A DNA stretch of 38,038 bases from Euryarchaeota archaeon UBA556 (GCA_002494975.1 DADI01000024.1:2798-40835), one strand, 5' to 3'; positions 13,178-22,386 are shown, counted from the first letter of the stretch. Notes: generated by a model from the sequence alone, not told the origin. Translations and numbers: made by a program.

Positions 13178-15874
13178 TTATTCCTCCAACAAATCCGTAT
13201 ATCTAGATTTTTCAAGTGAATCAATCATAGCATACAACACCTCTTGAGATTCTCTAGGGCTTAGATTATCCACATCTAAAGAGCGAAGACGCTCTGAAAT
13301 CTCTTTGAGTACTGGATCGATAATTATTTCTTCTTTTACATCTAAATCTAATGGTTTCGGTTCATTAGAAATTAATTCGTTTTGATTAGCAGAACTTAAC
13401 ATCCAACCATAAATACTAGATTGACCATTTGGTCTTGAATCTGGTGAATTAGAAGAACCGGCTTTGGCACCTTGGGCTTGACTTTCAAGGAATACAAGTA
13501 AATCCCTAGCCCTCTCAACCACTGAAATGGGTAAACCTGCTAATGCTGCTACCTGAACACCATAGGAATCATCACAAGAACCTTCTGAAATCGTATGAAG
13601 AAAGCGTATTTCCCCATTAACATCTGCTACTTGAACATGAATATTTGCTAAATTTTTAAATTCTGCTTCTAATCCAATTAGTTGATGATAATGTGTGGCG
13701 AAAAGAGTTCTGGCACCTAATCTTTTACAGATATCTTCAGTAACGGACCAAGCTATGGCTAAACCATCAAAAGTTGAGGTCCCTCGGCCAATTTCATCTA
13801 GTAAAATCAAACTTTTATCGGTAGCACGACGCAAGATATGAGCCACTTCAATCATCTCCATCATAAATGTTGAACGGCCTCGACGTAGATCATCATGAGC
13901 ACCTACTCTTGTGAAAACACGATCTATTAATCCAATCTTAGCTTTTTCAGCAGGCACATAAGATCCGGCTTGAGCTAGAATTGATATCAGTGCAGTTTGG
14001 CGAAGATAAGTGGATTTACCACCCATATTTGGGCCAGTTAATAATAAGAAACTCCTCTTTTCATCTAACTTGATATCATTAGGAACAAATCTTCCATCTG
14101 CTTCTAATACGGGGTGCCGACCAGAAATAATCTCTATCTTTCTTCCATCCGTTATTTCAGGTTTACACCAAGAGTTTTTTCTAGCATGAATTGCGAAGGA
14201 AGACAATACATCAGTTGTGGCTATTTGCCTCGCTATTGTTGCTAATTCGGATGAATGACTAGCTACGCTATTCCTAAGATCAATGAAAAGCTCTTTTTCA
14301 AGAGCCTTTGCCCTATCGTCTGCTGTGAGTATTATCTCTTCCCAGCCTACTAACTCATCAGTAGTATATCTTTCTGCATTAGTCATTGTTTGTCGTCGTC
14401 GGTAATTATCCGGAACCTTACCTACATGCGACTTAGTGATCTCAATAAAAAATCCAAATTGCCTATTATGCTTTATTTTAAGATTAGGGATGTCAAGTTT
14501 CTCTCTCTCTTTAGACTCAAATTCTTTCAACCAACTAGTGCCTTCACTTGCTTTACTTCTTAGTTCATCAAGTTGTTCATGGACACCATGTCGGAAAATA
14601 CCACCATCTCTTATCGATGCGGGAGGTTCATCAATAATTTTAGTATAGATAAGTTCTCTCATAGAGTCTAAATTATTCAAACCTAAAGAAGAACTATGGA
14701 GGAGCTCAGAGTTACCTTCAGTAAGTAATGTCTGTAATTTAGGCATTCTTCCCAAGCATTCAGAAACTGCAACTAAATCTCTTGCATTCGCTCTACCATA
14801 AGCCAGCCGAGTAGATAGGCGTTCTAAATCTCGCATCGATTTAAGATTCTCTCGTATTGAGTCTAGCCTTCTTGGAGCCTTGAATAAACTACTGACTGCT
14901 AAATGCCTTGATGCAATGATTTCTTTATCTGTTAGAGGTCTCATAATCCACTCTTTTAGTAGTCTTCTGCCCATCCAAGTTCTTGTCGAATCTATGGATT
15001 GAATTAGTGAACCCTGCTTCTCACCTATCAGAGTATGGCTTAATTCCAAATTTCTTAAAGTAGTTTGATCTAAAACAAGGTGACCATCGTCTGCATCAAA
15101 ATGCACCTCTCTGAGAGGAACAATGTCAATTAAATGTAAATGGGCAATATATCCTGCCGCAAGTCCACAGGCCTGAAGTGCCAACGGTTTAGAATCTAAA
15201 TCGACACTACCAAGGTCAGAAACTTTTAGATGTTCACGAACAGATTGTAGTCTTTGCTCAGCGTTAGCATCATGAACACTCATTAGGATATTATCTAAAT
15301 CAGAAACTAATGATAATATAACATCTGATAAAGCATCTTTCTTGGATACAACTAATTCACTAGGTGACCAACGTTGGATTTCATCTTTAATCCTCTCCCA
15401 TCTTCCCGCACCTGATTGCTCTTGAACCCATGAACGACCCGTTGACGAGTCGAGTATTGCTAGCCCAACCTTGTCATCCTTAACTGAAATTGCAGCTAAA
15501 ATACTCGAACCATCTTCTCCAATAAGGTTCTCCTCATAAAGTGACCCAGGAGTATAAACTCTAGTAACTACTCTTTCAAGAATCTTAGAACCGGGACGTA
15601 GCTGCTCTTCCTGTTCACACATAGTAACTTTGTAACCTGCACGTAGCATTGACTGAAGATAAGACTCGACTGAATGCCATGGAACACCTGCCATCGCAAC
15701 AGGATTATCGGAATTTTTATCGCGACTGGTCAATGTTATTCCTAGAACTTCTGACGCTATGACTGCATCTTCGTGAAACATTTCATAAAAATCTCCCATT
15801 CTAAAAAATAAGACCGTATCGGGGTGCTGAGCCTTGATTTCAGCAAATTGATCTAACATTGATCTCTTCGACAT
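13178..15874 (-). CDS. mutS: DNA mismatch repair protein MutS
   Basis: Recognises mismatches and small loops and recruits MutL. The ATG at 15874 (MSKRSMLDQF) gives 898 residues; it has GGAAGGA about 7 bases upstream. The open frame extends 62 codons further but that part is hydrophobic, unlike MutS, and would run into the divergent gene. The mismatch-recognition motif is MGDFYEMF (F29, E31), so this is MutS1. The connector, lever and clamp domains follow; the ABC ATPase shows TGPNMGGKST (Walker A, about 613), LLDEIGRGTSTFDG (signature plus Walker B) and ATHYHQL. The C-terminal region has the helix-turn-helix dimerisation part. It is co-transcribed with mutL, a bacterial arrangement. Confidence 0.96.
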   Translation of the reverse strand: MSKRSMLDQFAEIKAQHPDTVLFFRMGDFYEMFHEDAVIASEVLGITLTSRDKNSDNPVAMAGVPWHSVESYLQSMLRAGYKVTMCEQEEQLRPGSKILERVVTRVYTPGSLYEENLIGEDGSSILAAISVKDDKVGLAILDSSTGRSWVQEQSGAGRWERIKDEIQRWSPSELVVSKKDALSDVILSLVSDLDNILMSVHDANAEQRLQSVREHLKVSDLGSVDLDSKPLALQACGLAAGYIAHLHLIDIVPLREVHFDADDGHLVLDQTTLRNLELSHTLIGEKQGSLIQSIDSTRTWMGRRLLKEWIMRPLTDKEIIASRHLAVSSLFKAPRRLDSIRENLKSMRDLERLSTRLAYGRANARDLVAVSECLGRMPKLQTLLTEGNSELLHSSSLGLNNLDSMRELIYTKIIDEPPASIRDGGIFRHGVHEQLDELRSKASEGTSWLKEFESKEREKLDIPNLKIKHNRQFGFFIEITKSHVGKVPDNYRRRQTMTNAERYTTDELVGWEEIILTADDRAKALEKELFIDLRNSVASHSSELATIARQIATTDVLSSFAIHARKNSWCKPEITDGRKIEIISGRHPVLEADGRFVPNDIKLDEKRSFLLLTGPNMGGKSTYLRQTALISILAQAGSYVPAEKAKIGLIDRVFTRVGAHDDLRRGRSTFMMEMIEVAHILRRATDKSLILLDEIGRGTSTFDGLAIAWSVTEDICKRLGARTLFATHYHQLIGLEAEFKNLANIHVQVADVNGEIRFLHTISEGSCDDSYGVQVAALAGLPISVVERARDLLVFLESQAQGAKAGSSNSPDSRPNGQSSIYGWMLSSANQNELISNEPKPLDLDVKEEIIIDPVLKEISERLRSLDVDNLSPRESQEVLYAMIDSLEKSRYTDLLEE

Positions 15875-16030
15875 TTCTAATCCTTCCAATGCTAACGCCG
15901 GAGCGTGAGTTATACCACAAAGCAGGGGGTGCATAAGCAAATCGCTTAGCATTACTAGAAAGTAAGCATATCTTGACAGGCGTATACATAAATTACTACA
16001 GGTTATCGGAAGTCGTAGAAGAGTGGTTCT

Positions 16031-16972
16031 ATGAAGGATGAGAATAACTTTGGAACACACTTACTCATGATTATGGTAGCAATAATTTGGGGGCTATCTT
16101 GGGCTATTGGGAGGATGCTATCATTAGAATTGCCACCTATGACGGGAGCCTGGTTAAGGTACATATTAACGATGATGATTTTTTATCTATGGTTCGCTGT
16201 GACTGCTGTAAGAGGGAGAGATGTAAGATGGTTCCCCGATAATAAGAAAACATTTAGGAGTTTGATAATAATCGGTTTTACTGGAGTATTATGCTACCAA
16301 TTTTTCTTTATGCATGGTATGTTCTACACTGCTGCAGGGGATGCATCTTTGATAATCACATTTAACCCTATATTCACAGTAATTCTAGCCGCCCCACTAC
16401 TTGGTCAAGAAATATCTAAAAAGATGTTTTTGGGCCTATTATGCGGTTTTTTGGGGGTAGGGGTAGTAACAGGATGGAGTCCGAATACACAAATTGACCT
16501 TGAAGATAGAATATTTGGAGATTTATTGATACTTTTTGCATCACTATCTTGGGCGACTACAACAAATATGACCAAACGTTTGATGGAGGGGAAAGATGGT
16601 GAAAATAATTATTCCTCATTAGAAATTGTTGTTTGGTATTCTATGATAGGTACAATTATGATCACTCCTTTTATGATTTATGAGACGTGGAACTATGGCA
16701 TCCCTAATCCATCAAAAGAAGGGTGGTTTGCAATATTCTACTTAGGGGCATTTTCGACTGTGCTCGCATATTACTGGTTCACTATCGGAATTGAAAAACT
16801 AGGTGCTACTTCTGCATCTTCATATATTTTCTTAGTCCCTGTTTTTGGAATATTAGGTGGTTGGTGGTTACTAGATGAAAGATTAGGATATACTATTATT
16901 ATAGGATTTATAATGATATTAATAGGAGTGAAAATCGTTCAACTTGAGAGTGAAAGACTTACAACTTCTTGA
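16031..16972 (+). CDS. EamA/DMT-family transporter
   Basis: 313 residues, about ten hydrophobic helices arranged as two EamA repeats. The first repeat starts MIMVAIIWGLSWAIGR and includes the MTGAWLRYILT segment; the second starts LLILFASLSWATTTNMTKR and ends with the SASSYIFLVPVFGILGGWWLLDE segment, the typical helix 9-10 signature. DMT permeases move amino acids, nucleotide sugars or metabolites; the substrate here cannot be told. It is divergent from mutS with a 156-bp intergenic region (15875-16030), and the rpl10e TATA box starts right at its stop. No clear Shine-Dalgarno site at the ATG. Confidence 0.88.
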   Translation: MKDENNFGTHLLMIMVAIIWGLSWAIGRMLSLELPPMTGAWLRYILTMMIFYLWFAVTAVRGRDVRWFPDNKKTFRSLIIIGFTGVLCYQFFFMHGMFYTAAGDASLIITFNPIFTVILAAPLLGQEISKKMFLGLLCGFLGVGVVTGWSPNTQIDLEDRIFGDLLILFASLSWATTTNMTKRLMEGKDGENNYSSLEIVVWYSMIGTIMITPFMIYETWNYGIPNPSKEGWFAIFYLGAFSTVLAYYWFTIGIEKLGATSASSYIFLVPVFGILGGWWLLDERLGYTIIIGFIMILIGVKIVQLESERLTTS

Positions 16973-16980
16973 TTTATAAT
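16973..16980 (+). promoter_or_regulatory. TATA box, probable rpl10e promoter
   Basis: TTTATAAT lies immediately after the EamA stop. A start site about 25 bases downstream (near 17003) would give a roughly 50-nt leader before the rpl10e ATG at 17055. It would drive rpl10e-hpt-dph2. Sequence inference only. Confidence 0.5.
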
Positions 16981-17054
16981 GGACGAAGATAGTTTCTTCT
17001 ACTCACTTATTGTTAAATACGGTAGGCCAGTCGGCCGAAGTCGAGGTAGTTCAA

Positions 17055-17591
17055 ATGGCACGTAAGCCCGCATCCATGTACCGCAGACTTAAGGGTCAGG
17101 CATTCACAAGACGTCAGTACACTGGAGGTGTACCAAATAATCGAATTCTTCGTTACTTTATGGGTAACAGAAAGGTGGCAGAAGCTGGAGGATTTCCAGT
17201 TAAGGTTTCTCTTCTAGCAGATAACTCATGTCAAATTCAAGATAAGGCATTAGAAGCAGCACGTCAAGTTGCCAATGCAAGAATCAGAGATGCTGCTGGG
17301 GAAAATTATGCATTAAGAATGCATACATACCCTCATCAAATCCTCAGAGAAAACAAACAGGCTACTGGGGCAGGAGCAGATCGTGTATCACAAGGCATGA
17401 GACAGGCATTTGGAAAGAATGTAGGAACTGCAGCACGTGTTCAAAGAGGACAGACAGTAATATCAATCGTTACTACTCCTGAACATTACCTCGTTGCAAG
17501 AGATGCACTACGAAAGGCAAATTGTAAGTTCCCTACTCCTTGCACTATCAAAGTAATCGAGGGTTCCGAGCAATTGAAGGGACTAGTCTGA
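17055..17591 (+). CDS. rpl10e: 50S ribosomal protein L10e (uL16)
   Basis: Archaeal homologue of bacterial L16 and eukaryotic L10, placed near the central protuberance and the tRNA/GTPase sites. The ATG at 17055 (MARKPASMYRRLKGQAF) gives 178 residues, the family's usual size, and has GAGGT 7 bases upstream. An open frame from 17010 adds 15 residues not typical of L10e. Recognisable segments: RRLKGQAFTRRQYTGGVP, LRMHTYPHQILRENKQATGAGADRVSQGMR (family core, shortened here to its landmarks TYPHQILREN and GADRVSQGMR), and AFGKNVGTAARV. It leads a cluster with hpt (11-bp gap) and dph2. Confidence 0.95.
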   Translation: MARKPASMYRRLKGQAFTRRQYTGGVPNNRILRYFMGNRKVAEAGGFPVKVSLLADNSCQIQDKALEAARQVANARIRDAAGENYALRMHTYPHQILRENKQATGAGADRVSQGMRQAFGKNVGTAARVQRGQTVISIVTTPEHYLVARDALRKANCKFPTPCTIKVIEGSEQLKGLV

Positions 17592-17602
17592 GTGTGTAGG
17601 GC

Positions 17603-18181
17603 ATGACGCCCAGTACTCCTCTCTCAATTCTACACGAATCATTACGTGGTTCACCAATAATTTGGAAAGGCGATTACCCTTATTTCATACATCCCATATC
17701 AGATGGGATTCCACGTATGGATGCTAAGGTTTTACGTGCTACCCGTGATTTAATTGTCGAAAGTGTCGACTGGTCAAAGATTGATTTAATTGTCACGGTT
17801 GAGGCAATGGGATTACCTTTGTTGGCTGCAGTAGGAGATGCTACGGGGAAACCAACTGTAGTAATTCGTAAGAGATCATATGGAATGGAAGGAGAAACTA
17901 AAGTTGATGTTGCTACGGGTTATTCACAATCTACAGTTTACATAAATGACATAAATCCTGGAGAACGAATCTTAATTGTTGATGATGTTATATCAACAGG
18001 AGGGACACTAGAACCATTGCTAGAAACTTTAGAGAATATGGGAGTTATTTTACAAGATATCGTGATAGCAATCGAAAAGGGAGAAGGTCGTAAAAGACTA
18101 AATCATGAAAGACCAACATGGCCAATAAGATCACTCGCAAGAATTGACATTATTGATGGAAAGGTCGAGATAGTAGATTGA
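17603..18181 (+). CDS. hpt: Archaeal hypoxanthine/guanine phosphoribosyltransferase
   Basis: Purine salvage: joins a purine base to PRPP to give the nucleotide. 192 residues of the type I phosphoribosyltransferase fold. The PRPP loop is ILIVDDVISTGGTL (123-136). Upstream, VTVEAMGLPL (about 64-73) and VIRKRSYGMEGE (about 87-98) match the archaeal Hpt subfamily, which resembles adenine phosphoribosyltransferase in layout. The base could therefore be adenine instead, but the RKR-Y-G segment favours the hypoxanthine/guanine group. It lies 11 bp after rpl10e and 13 bp before dph2, in the same direction. Confidence 0.85.
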   Translation: MTPSTPLSILHESLRGSPIIWKGDYPYFIHPISDGIPRMDAKVLRATRDLIVESVDWSKIDLIVTVEAMGLPLLAAVGDATGKPTVVIRKRSYGMEGETKVDVATGYSQSTVYINDINPGERILIVDDVISTGGTLEPLLETLENMGVILQDIVIAIEKGEGRKRLNHERPTWPIRSLARIDIIDGKVEIVD

Positions 18182-18190
18182 AGGAGGTGA
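18181..18190 (+). promoter_or_regulatory. Strong Shine-Dalgarno site of dph2
   Basis: AAGGAGGTGA begins on the last base of the hpt stop and ends 4 bases before a TTG at 18195. It decides the TTG start of dph2 and is identical to the gyrA site. Confidence 0.85.
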
Positions 18191-18194
18191 AGAT

Positions 18195-19304
18195 TTGGAT
18201 TTAAATAAACATGATTTCGAACTAGAAGATTTGGTTGCAAGAATTAAAGAAAATGATCATCGACTTGTGGCTCTACAAGTTCCTGAAGGACTCAAGATGC
18301 AAGCTTTGGAGATGATGGATTCAATAGAAGATGAATCAGCAGCTAAGGTTATTCTAGCAGCAGACCCTTGTTATGGAGCATGTGATTTAGTACATGACAA
18401 AATGAAAATGATGGGGGTGGAATTAGTTGCTCACATGGGTCATTCTCAGATGAATATTGATTCAGGGATGCCAACTCATTTTATCCCTGTCACATACGAA
18501 GGAGACCCTGTAATTGATCCGGTCTTACCAATTTTAGCACAGCATAAAGCAATTGCAGAGGCAAGGTTGGCGGATTCAGAAGAAGATTTGGACTTGACTG
18601 ATGAAGAAGCAATGGAAAGATTCGTAGATGCGGTAGGGAGAGTTGCCCCCCTAACTGGAACCAAATTAGGACTAGTCGGTTCAATTCAACATCTACATCT
18701 GTTATTTGATTATAAGAAAAGATTTGAGAGTGCTGGCTTCGAGGTTGAAATACCAGTAGGTGGCGCGAGATTGACATTCCCGGGCCAAGTTCTAGGATGT
18801 AATTACTCAGGAGATGACCCCGAGATTGGACACTATCTTTTCCTAGGCTCAGGAGATTTTCACCCCATTGGTTTAGTCATGCACACAGGTAAACCATTGG
18901 CGTTACTAGACCCATACACTGGAGATGCTAGTGAAATGTCATTTGGCCGAATTGAGAGATTATTAAGACAACGAATGGGGCTGATTTTTGCAGTTGATAA
19001 TGCTAAGAATTTCGGAATATTGATTGGAGAAAAACCTGGGCAAATGAGAAGAAATCTGGCTATAAGAATGAAAAATCTGCTTAAAAAGCACGGGAAAAAA
19101 GGTTATTTATTGGCTCTAGATCATGTTGGTCCAGATCTAATCGATTTCTATCCTGTTGATGCATTTGTCAATACAGCATGTCCAAGAATTGCAATAGATG
19201 ATGCAGTTAAATATGCTAAGCCACTGATTACACCTTTTGAGTTAGAAGTATCTCTGGGCGAGAAGAATTGGGAACATGGCTATCAATTTGATGAGATACC
19301 GTGA
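18195..19304 (+). CDS. dph2: Diphthamide synthase Dph2 (3-amino-3-carboxypropyl-histidine synthase)
   Basis: Catalyses the first step of diphthamide formation on elongation factor 2: transfer of the 3-amino-3-carboxypropyl group of S-adenosylmethionine to a histidine by non-classical radical chemistry. The 369-residue protein has the three cysteines that hold the 4Fe-4S cluster, one per repeat domain: DPCYGACD (C59), QVLGCNYS (C202) and NTACPRI (C329). Other landmarks are ALQVPEGLK near the start, VGSIQHLH and PGQMRRN. The length fits archaeal Dph2 homodimers. Start is TTG with a very strong ribosome binding site. It fits the neighbouring translation genes. Confidence 0.95.
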   Translation: MDLNKHDFELEDLVARIKENDHRLVALQVPEGLKMQALEMMDSIEDESAAKVILAADPCYGACDLVHDKMKMMGVELVAHMGHSQMNIDSGMPTHFIPVTYEGDPVIDPVLPILAQHKAIAEARLADSEEDLDLTDEEAMERFVDAVGRVAPLTGTKLGLVGSIQHLHLLFDYKKRFESAGFEVEIPVGGARLTFPGQVLGCNYSGDDPEIGHYLFLGSGDFHPIGLVMHTGKPLALLDPYTGDASEMSFGRIERLLRQRMGLIFAVDNAKNFGILIGEKPGQMRRNLAIRMKNLLKKHGKKGYLLALDHVGPDLIDFYPVDAFVNTACPRIAIDDAVKYAKPLITPFELEVSLGEKNWEHGYQFDEIP

Positions 19305-19351
19305 TTAGAAAAATTATTAGAAAATAGCCACAGCAACATATTGTTCTGGAT

Positions 19352-20557
19352 ATGTCTAAGAACGACCGAATAAATAACAAATTAATGTCAGGATACCTCG
19401 ACCGGATAGGCGCAGGTAAAATCTTAGTCAATAAAGAACCAATTTCATTTGATTGGACACCTAATAATCTAGTAGGCAGAGATAAAGAATTGAGTGAACT
19501 CGCAAGTATGTTTTCCCATATAGAGAACCATAATTCAAGTTGCAGAGCAGTCATCACAGGCCCTGTTGGTTCTGGTAAAACAGTTCTGAGTAAGCGCTTT
19601 GGGCATGACCTGTTAAAGCATTTAGAAGGTCAAAGAAAAATTTCTTACTCTCATGTTAACTGTAGGACTAACCCCTCTACATCTCAAGTTTTACAGCAAA
19701 TAGCAAAATCTTTAGATTCTGGACATCCAGAAAGAGGATTAAGTTCAGGTGAAATAATCCAATCAATACGAAGAAATCTAATGACTCATAATAATCATCT
19801 TTTACTTGTATTAGATGAAGTAGACGTATTAGTTAGAAGGGATAATTTCGATTTAATATACAAACTCTTACGAATAGATGAGAGTCAGGAAGGACAAGGT
19901 TCTTTGTCACTAATTCTAGTTAGTCAGGATTCGATGTTACTAAAATTATTCGAGCCAGCGATAATCTCTAGATTAGGGGCTAGTAATATATTACAACTAA
20001 AACCATATAATAAGAAAGGACTCATTGAAATTGCAAGACAGAGAGCAGATATTGCCTGTAGAAGTGGGTCAATAAGTGAAGAAATTCTTGAAAAAATCGG
20101 AACTATAGCAAGCGATTCAGGAGATGCAAGATTAGCTATAGAATTACTTGATTCATCAATTAGAAAAGCCGAGTCTGCAGGCAGAGGAGAAGTCTTAATC
20201 AGTGATATTGAACAAAGCGCTGCGAGAACAGCCTCGATAGAACCAAGTCAAGTAGATAGACTTTCTAAAGATCAAAAATTAATTATGCTCGGCTTATGTA
20301 GAAGATTGAAGAAGGAATCAGAAATTAACACGGGCGATGCAGAGAAATTATATCACTTAGTATGTGAAGAATATGAATTGAAACCTAAGAGCCATACCAC
20401 ATTCTGGAAACATCTAAAATTACTTGAAAATGAGGGATTAATTGAGACAAGAAACGATAAATCAAACGTTGGAAGAGGGAGAACGCAGTACATAACAATG
20501 AATAATGTAGCACCCGCAAATCTTGCTACTAGGATTGAGATAGATCTGCAAAGATGA
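19352..20557 (+). CDS. orc1: Orc1/Cdc6-type replication initiator
   Basis: Binds archaeal origins and loads MCM helicase. 401 residues, the normal size. AAA+ motifs are intact: Walker A GPVGSGKT (70-77), Walker B LLLVLDEVD (about 150-158), sensor 1 LILVSQD, and sensor 2 GDARLAIELL. The C-terminal winged helix runs from about 305 to 395 (SHTTFWKHLKLLENEGLIE, with a basic wing RGRTQY). The N-terminal NNLVGRDKELSEL is typical. The ATG at 19352 has no strong ribosome site and follows dph2 by 47 bp. The flanking gaps (19305-19351 and 20558-20632) are short and show no obvious origin-recognition-box repeats. Confidence 0.93.
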   Translation: MSKNDRINNKLMSGYLDRIGAGKILVNKEPISFDWTPNNLVGRDKELSELASMFSHIENHNSSCRAVITGPVGSGKTVLSKRFGHDLLKHLEGQRKISYSHVNCRTNPSTSQVLQQIAKSLDSGHPERGLSSGEIIQSIRRNLMTHNNHLLLVLDEVDVLVRRDNFDLIYKLLRIDESQEGQGSLSLILVSQDSMLLKLFEPAIISRLGASNILQLKPYNKKGLIEIARQRADIACRSGSISEEILEKIGTIASDSGDARLAIELLDSSIRKAESAGRGEVLISDIEQSAARTASIEPSQVDRLSKDQKLIMLGLCRRLKKESEINTGDAEKLYHLVCEEYELKPKSHTTFWKHLKLLENEGLIETRNDKSNVGRGRTQYITMNNVAPANLATRIEIDLQR

Positions 20558-20589
20558 TTCTTCCTCGTCATAGGGTCTTCCGAACCGCT

Positions 20590-20596
20590 CTTATAG
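20590..20596 (+). promoter_or_regulatory. TATA-like box upstream of rps6e
   Basis: CTTATAG, 37-43 bases before the rps6e ATG at 20633. A start site about 25 bases downstream would leave a short leader that still holds the AAGGTGA ribosome site. Weak match, placed by spacing. Confidence 0.3.
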
Positions 20597-20632
20597 GGGC
20601 CGTATGTCGGGATGCCGTCTAAGGTGACTAAT

Positions 20633-21127
20633 ATGGCAGGTGAGCAATCTTTCAAAGCGGTAATCAATGATACTAAGCCTAGTGCTAAGGGTCGTTCTTT
20701 CTCAGTAGAAATTACTGGTTCAAACTTCAATCATTTCCTAGGAAAGAAGATTGGAGACTCAGTTGAAGGCATGTTTGTAGGAGAAGGTGAGAGTTCACTA
20801 AATGGATACAAACTTCAAATTACAGGCGGATCTGATAAAACTGGTCGTCCCATGCGTTCAGAGTTAGAAGGTGGTAATGTAAAATCAATACTTATCACAG
20901 CAGGTACCGGATACAAAGGCAAGCGCTATGTTAAGAAAAATTCAAAAATTTACCGATACAAGTACGATGGTCTACGCCGTCGTCGAAATCTTCGCGGCAA
21001 CACTATTAGTACAGATACTCGTCAACTAAACCTAAAAGTATTGGAATATGGCAAGAAGTCTCTGGGATCAATTCTAGGAGACGAAGAAGATGTACCTATC
21101 GAAACCACTTCCAATGAAGAGGAGTGA
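20633..21127 (+). CDS. rps6e: 30S ribosomal protein S6e
   Basis: Small-subunit protein of archaea and eukaryotes. The ATG at 20633 (MAGEQSFKAVIND) gives 164 residues and has AAGGTGA 5 bases upstream; an ATG at 20612 would add seven residues not usual in the family. Landmarks are FKAVINDTKPSAKGRSF, a GDSVEG loop, the signature ITGGSDKTGRPMR and a basic GLRRRRNLRGNTIS stretch. The acidic C-terminal tail lacks the phosphorylated serines of eukaryotic S6. It is followed 10 bp later by eif2g, a conserved archaeal pairing. Confidence 0.95.
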   Translation: MAGEQSFKAVINDTKPSAKGRSFSVEITGSNFNHFLGKKIGDSVEGMFVGEGESSLNGYKLQITGGSDKTGRPMRSELEGGNVKSILITAGTGYKGKRYVKKNSKIYRYKYDGLRRRRNLRGNTISTDTRQLNLKVLEYGKKSLGSILGDEEDVPIETTSNEEE

Positions 21128-21137
21128 ACGGTAGGGG

Positions 21138-22382
21138 ATGATGCTTCTGGCTGAGATTAAAAGACAGCCCGAAGTAAATATTGGTATGGTCGGACATGTC
21201 GACCATGGTAAGACAACTCTAACACAAGCCCTTTCTGGTACTTGGACTGACACTCATTCGGAAGAAAGAAAGAGAGGAATCAGTATCAAACTTGGCTATG
21301 CAGATACTACATTCTATTCGACAAGTGAAGATGAATATTATGCTAAAGGAAAGCATCCTGAAGGTAAGAAAGATGCCGAAAAAGATTTATTGAGAGTTGT
21401 TTCTTTTGTTGATGCACCGGGTCACGAAACTCTGATGGCGGTAATGATTTCTGGAGCATCTATAATGGATGGGGCATTATTGCTGATTTCTGCTACTGAA
21501 AAATGCCCTCAACCTCAAACAAGAGAACACTTAGCGGCATTGCAAATTGCAGGAATTGAGAATATTGTAATCGTGCAAAATAAAATAGATTTAGTTTCAC
21601 AAGAAAGGGCGATGGAGTCATATAATGAAATCAAAGATTTCGTAAAAGAAACCATAGCCGAAGAAGCACCTATAATACCTATTTCTGCCCACCATGATGT
21701 AAATCTAGATATCCTAATACAAGCAATTGAACATACTATTCCAACTCCTGACCGCTCACAAGAAGATGTTGGTTTGATGTACGTAGCTAGATCATTCGAT
21801 ACCAATCGGCCTGGAGCCCGCCCCAATGAACTATCAGGCGGAATCATCGGAGGAAGTATTGTTGAAGGGTCTTTCAATGTTGGAGATAAGATAATGATTG
21901 CTCCAGGAAGAAGAATAAAAGAAGGGAATAAAACTCGCTGGGAACCACTTGAAACCTATATTGAGAGTATTAAAGGAGGAGGGATAAACCTTGAAACGGC
22001 ACATGCAGGAGGACTTTGTGGTATCGCTACACCTCTCGACCCAGTTGCTACAAAAGCTGATGAGTTATCCGGTCAAGTCATGGCAAAAGAAGGAGAATTA
22101 CCTCCAATATGGGAAACATTAGAACTAGAGCTGGAATTACTAGAGAAAATGGTTGCCGGCGGAGATGGAGGTTCAGATCCTGTTCGTCCATTATCAATGA
22201 ATGAGATGTTAATGATAAATTCAGCTACAGCTACATCGGTAGGAACGGTTGCTAAGAAAGGAAAAGTCTCAAAAATTTCTCTTCGGTTACCAATTTGCGC
22301 TAAAGTTGGTAGTAGAATCACATTATCAAGAAGAGTAGGTTCCAGATGGCGTTTAATAGGCCATGGAACTATTTTGGGGTGA
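21138..22382 (+). CDS. eif2g: Translation initiation factor aIF2 subunit gamma
   Basis: GTPase that carries initiator tRNA to the ribosome. 414 residues. G motifs: GHVDHGKTT (19-27), G2 region RGISIKLGYAD (46-56), DAPGHE (92-97), NKID (about 150) and SAHH (about 180). Two beta-barrel domains follow. The region between G2 and G3 (56-86), which in archaeal aIF2-gamma and eukaryotic eIF2-gamma usually carries a cysteine zinc knuckle, contains no cysteine here (ADTTFYSTSEDEYYAKG, HPEGKKDAEKD). Two adjacent ATGs (21138, 21141) are possible starts. It sits between rps6e and a PIN nuclease gene. Confidence 0.95.
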   Translation: MMLLAEIKRQPEVNIGMVGHVDHGKTTLTQALSGTWTDTHSEERKRGISIKLGYADTTFYSTSEDEYYAKGKHPEGKKDAEKDLLRVVSFVDAPGHETLMAVMISGASIMDGALLLISATEKCPQPQTREHLAALQIAGIENIVIVQNKIDLVSQERAMESYNEIKDFVKETIAEEAPIIPISAHHDVNLDILIQAIEHTIPTPDRSQEDVGLMYVARSFDTNRPGARPNELSGGIIGGSIVEGSFNVGDKIMIAPGRRIKEGNKTRWEPLETYIESIKGGGINLETAHAGGLCGIATPLDPVATKADELSGQVMAKEGELPPIWETLELELELLEKMVAGGDGGSDPVRPLSMNEMLMINSATATSVGTVAKKGKVSKISLRLPICAKVGSRITLSRRVGSRWRLIGHGTILG

Positions 22383-22386
22383 ATCA

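Noticed and set aside
12420..13219. Two plus-strand open frames opposite mutL
   Set aside because: They mirror the conserved MutL ATPase domain and show composition expected of antisense frames.
15931..15950. Inverted-repeat-like GCATAAGCAAATCGCTTAGC between mutS and the EamA gene
   Set aside because: The two halves match only over five bases (TAAGC/GCTTA); too weak to call an operator.
15875..16060. N-terminal extension of MutS by 62 codons with hydrophobic residues
   Set aside because: It is unlike any MutS start, would overlap the divergent EamA gene, and a good ribosome site lies before the ATG at 15874.
17025..17036. GGCC-AGTC-GGCC mini hairpin in the rpl10e leader
   Set aside because: A 4-bp stem of a self-complementary word is expected by chance and does not overlap the ribosome site.
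19305..19351. Possible replication origin beside orc1/cdc6
   Set aside because: The gaps on both sides of the gene are under 80 bp and show no repeats or origin recognition boxes.
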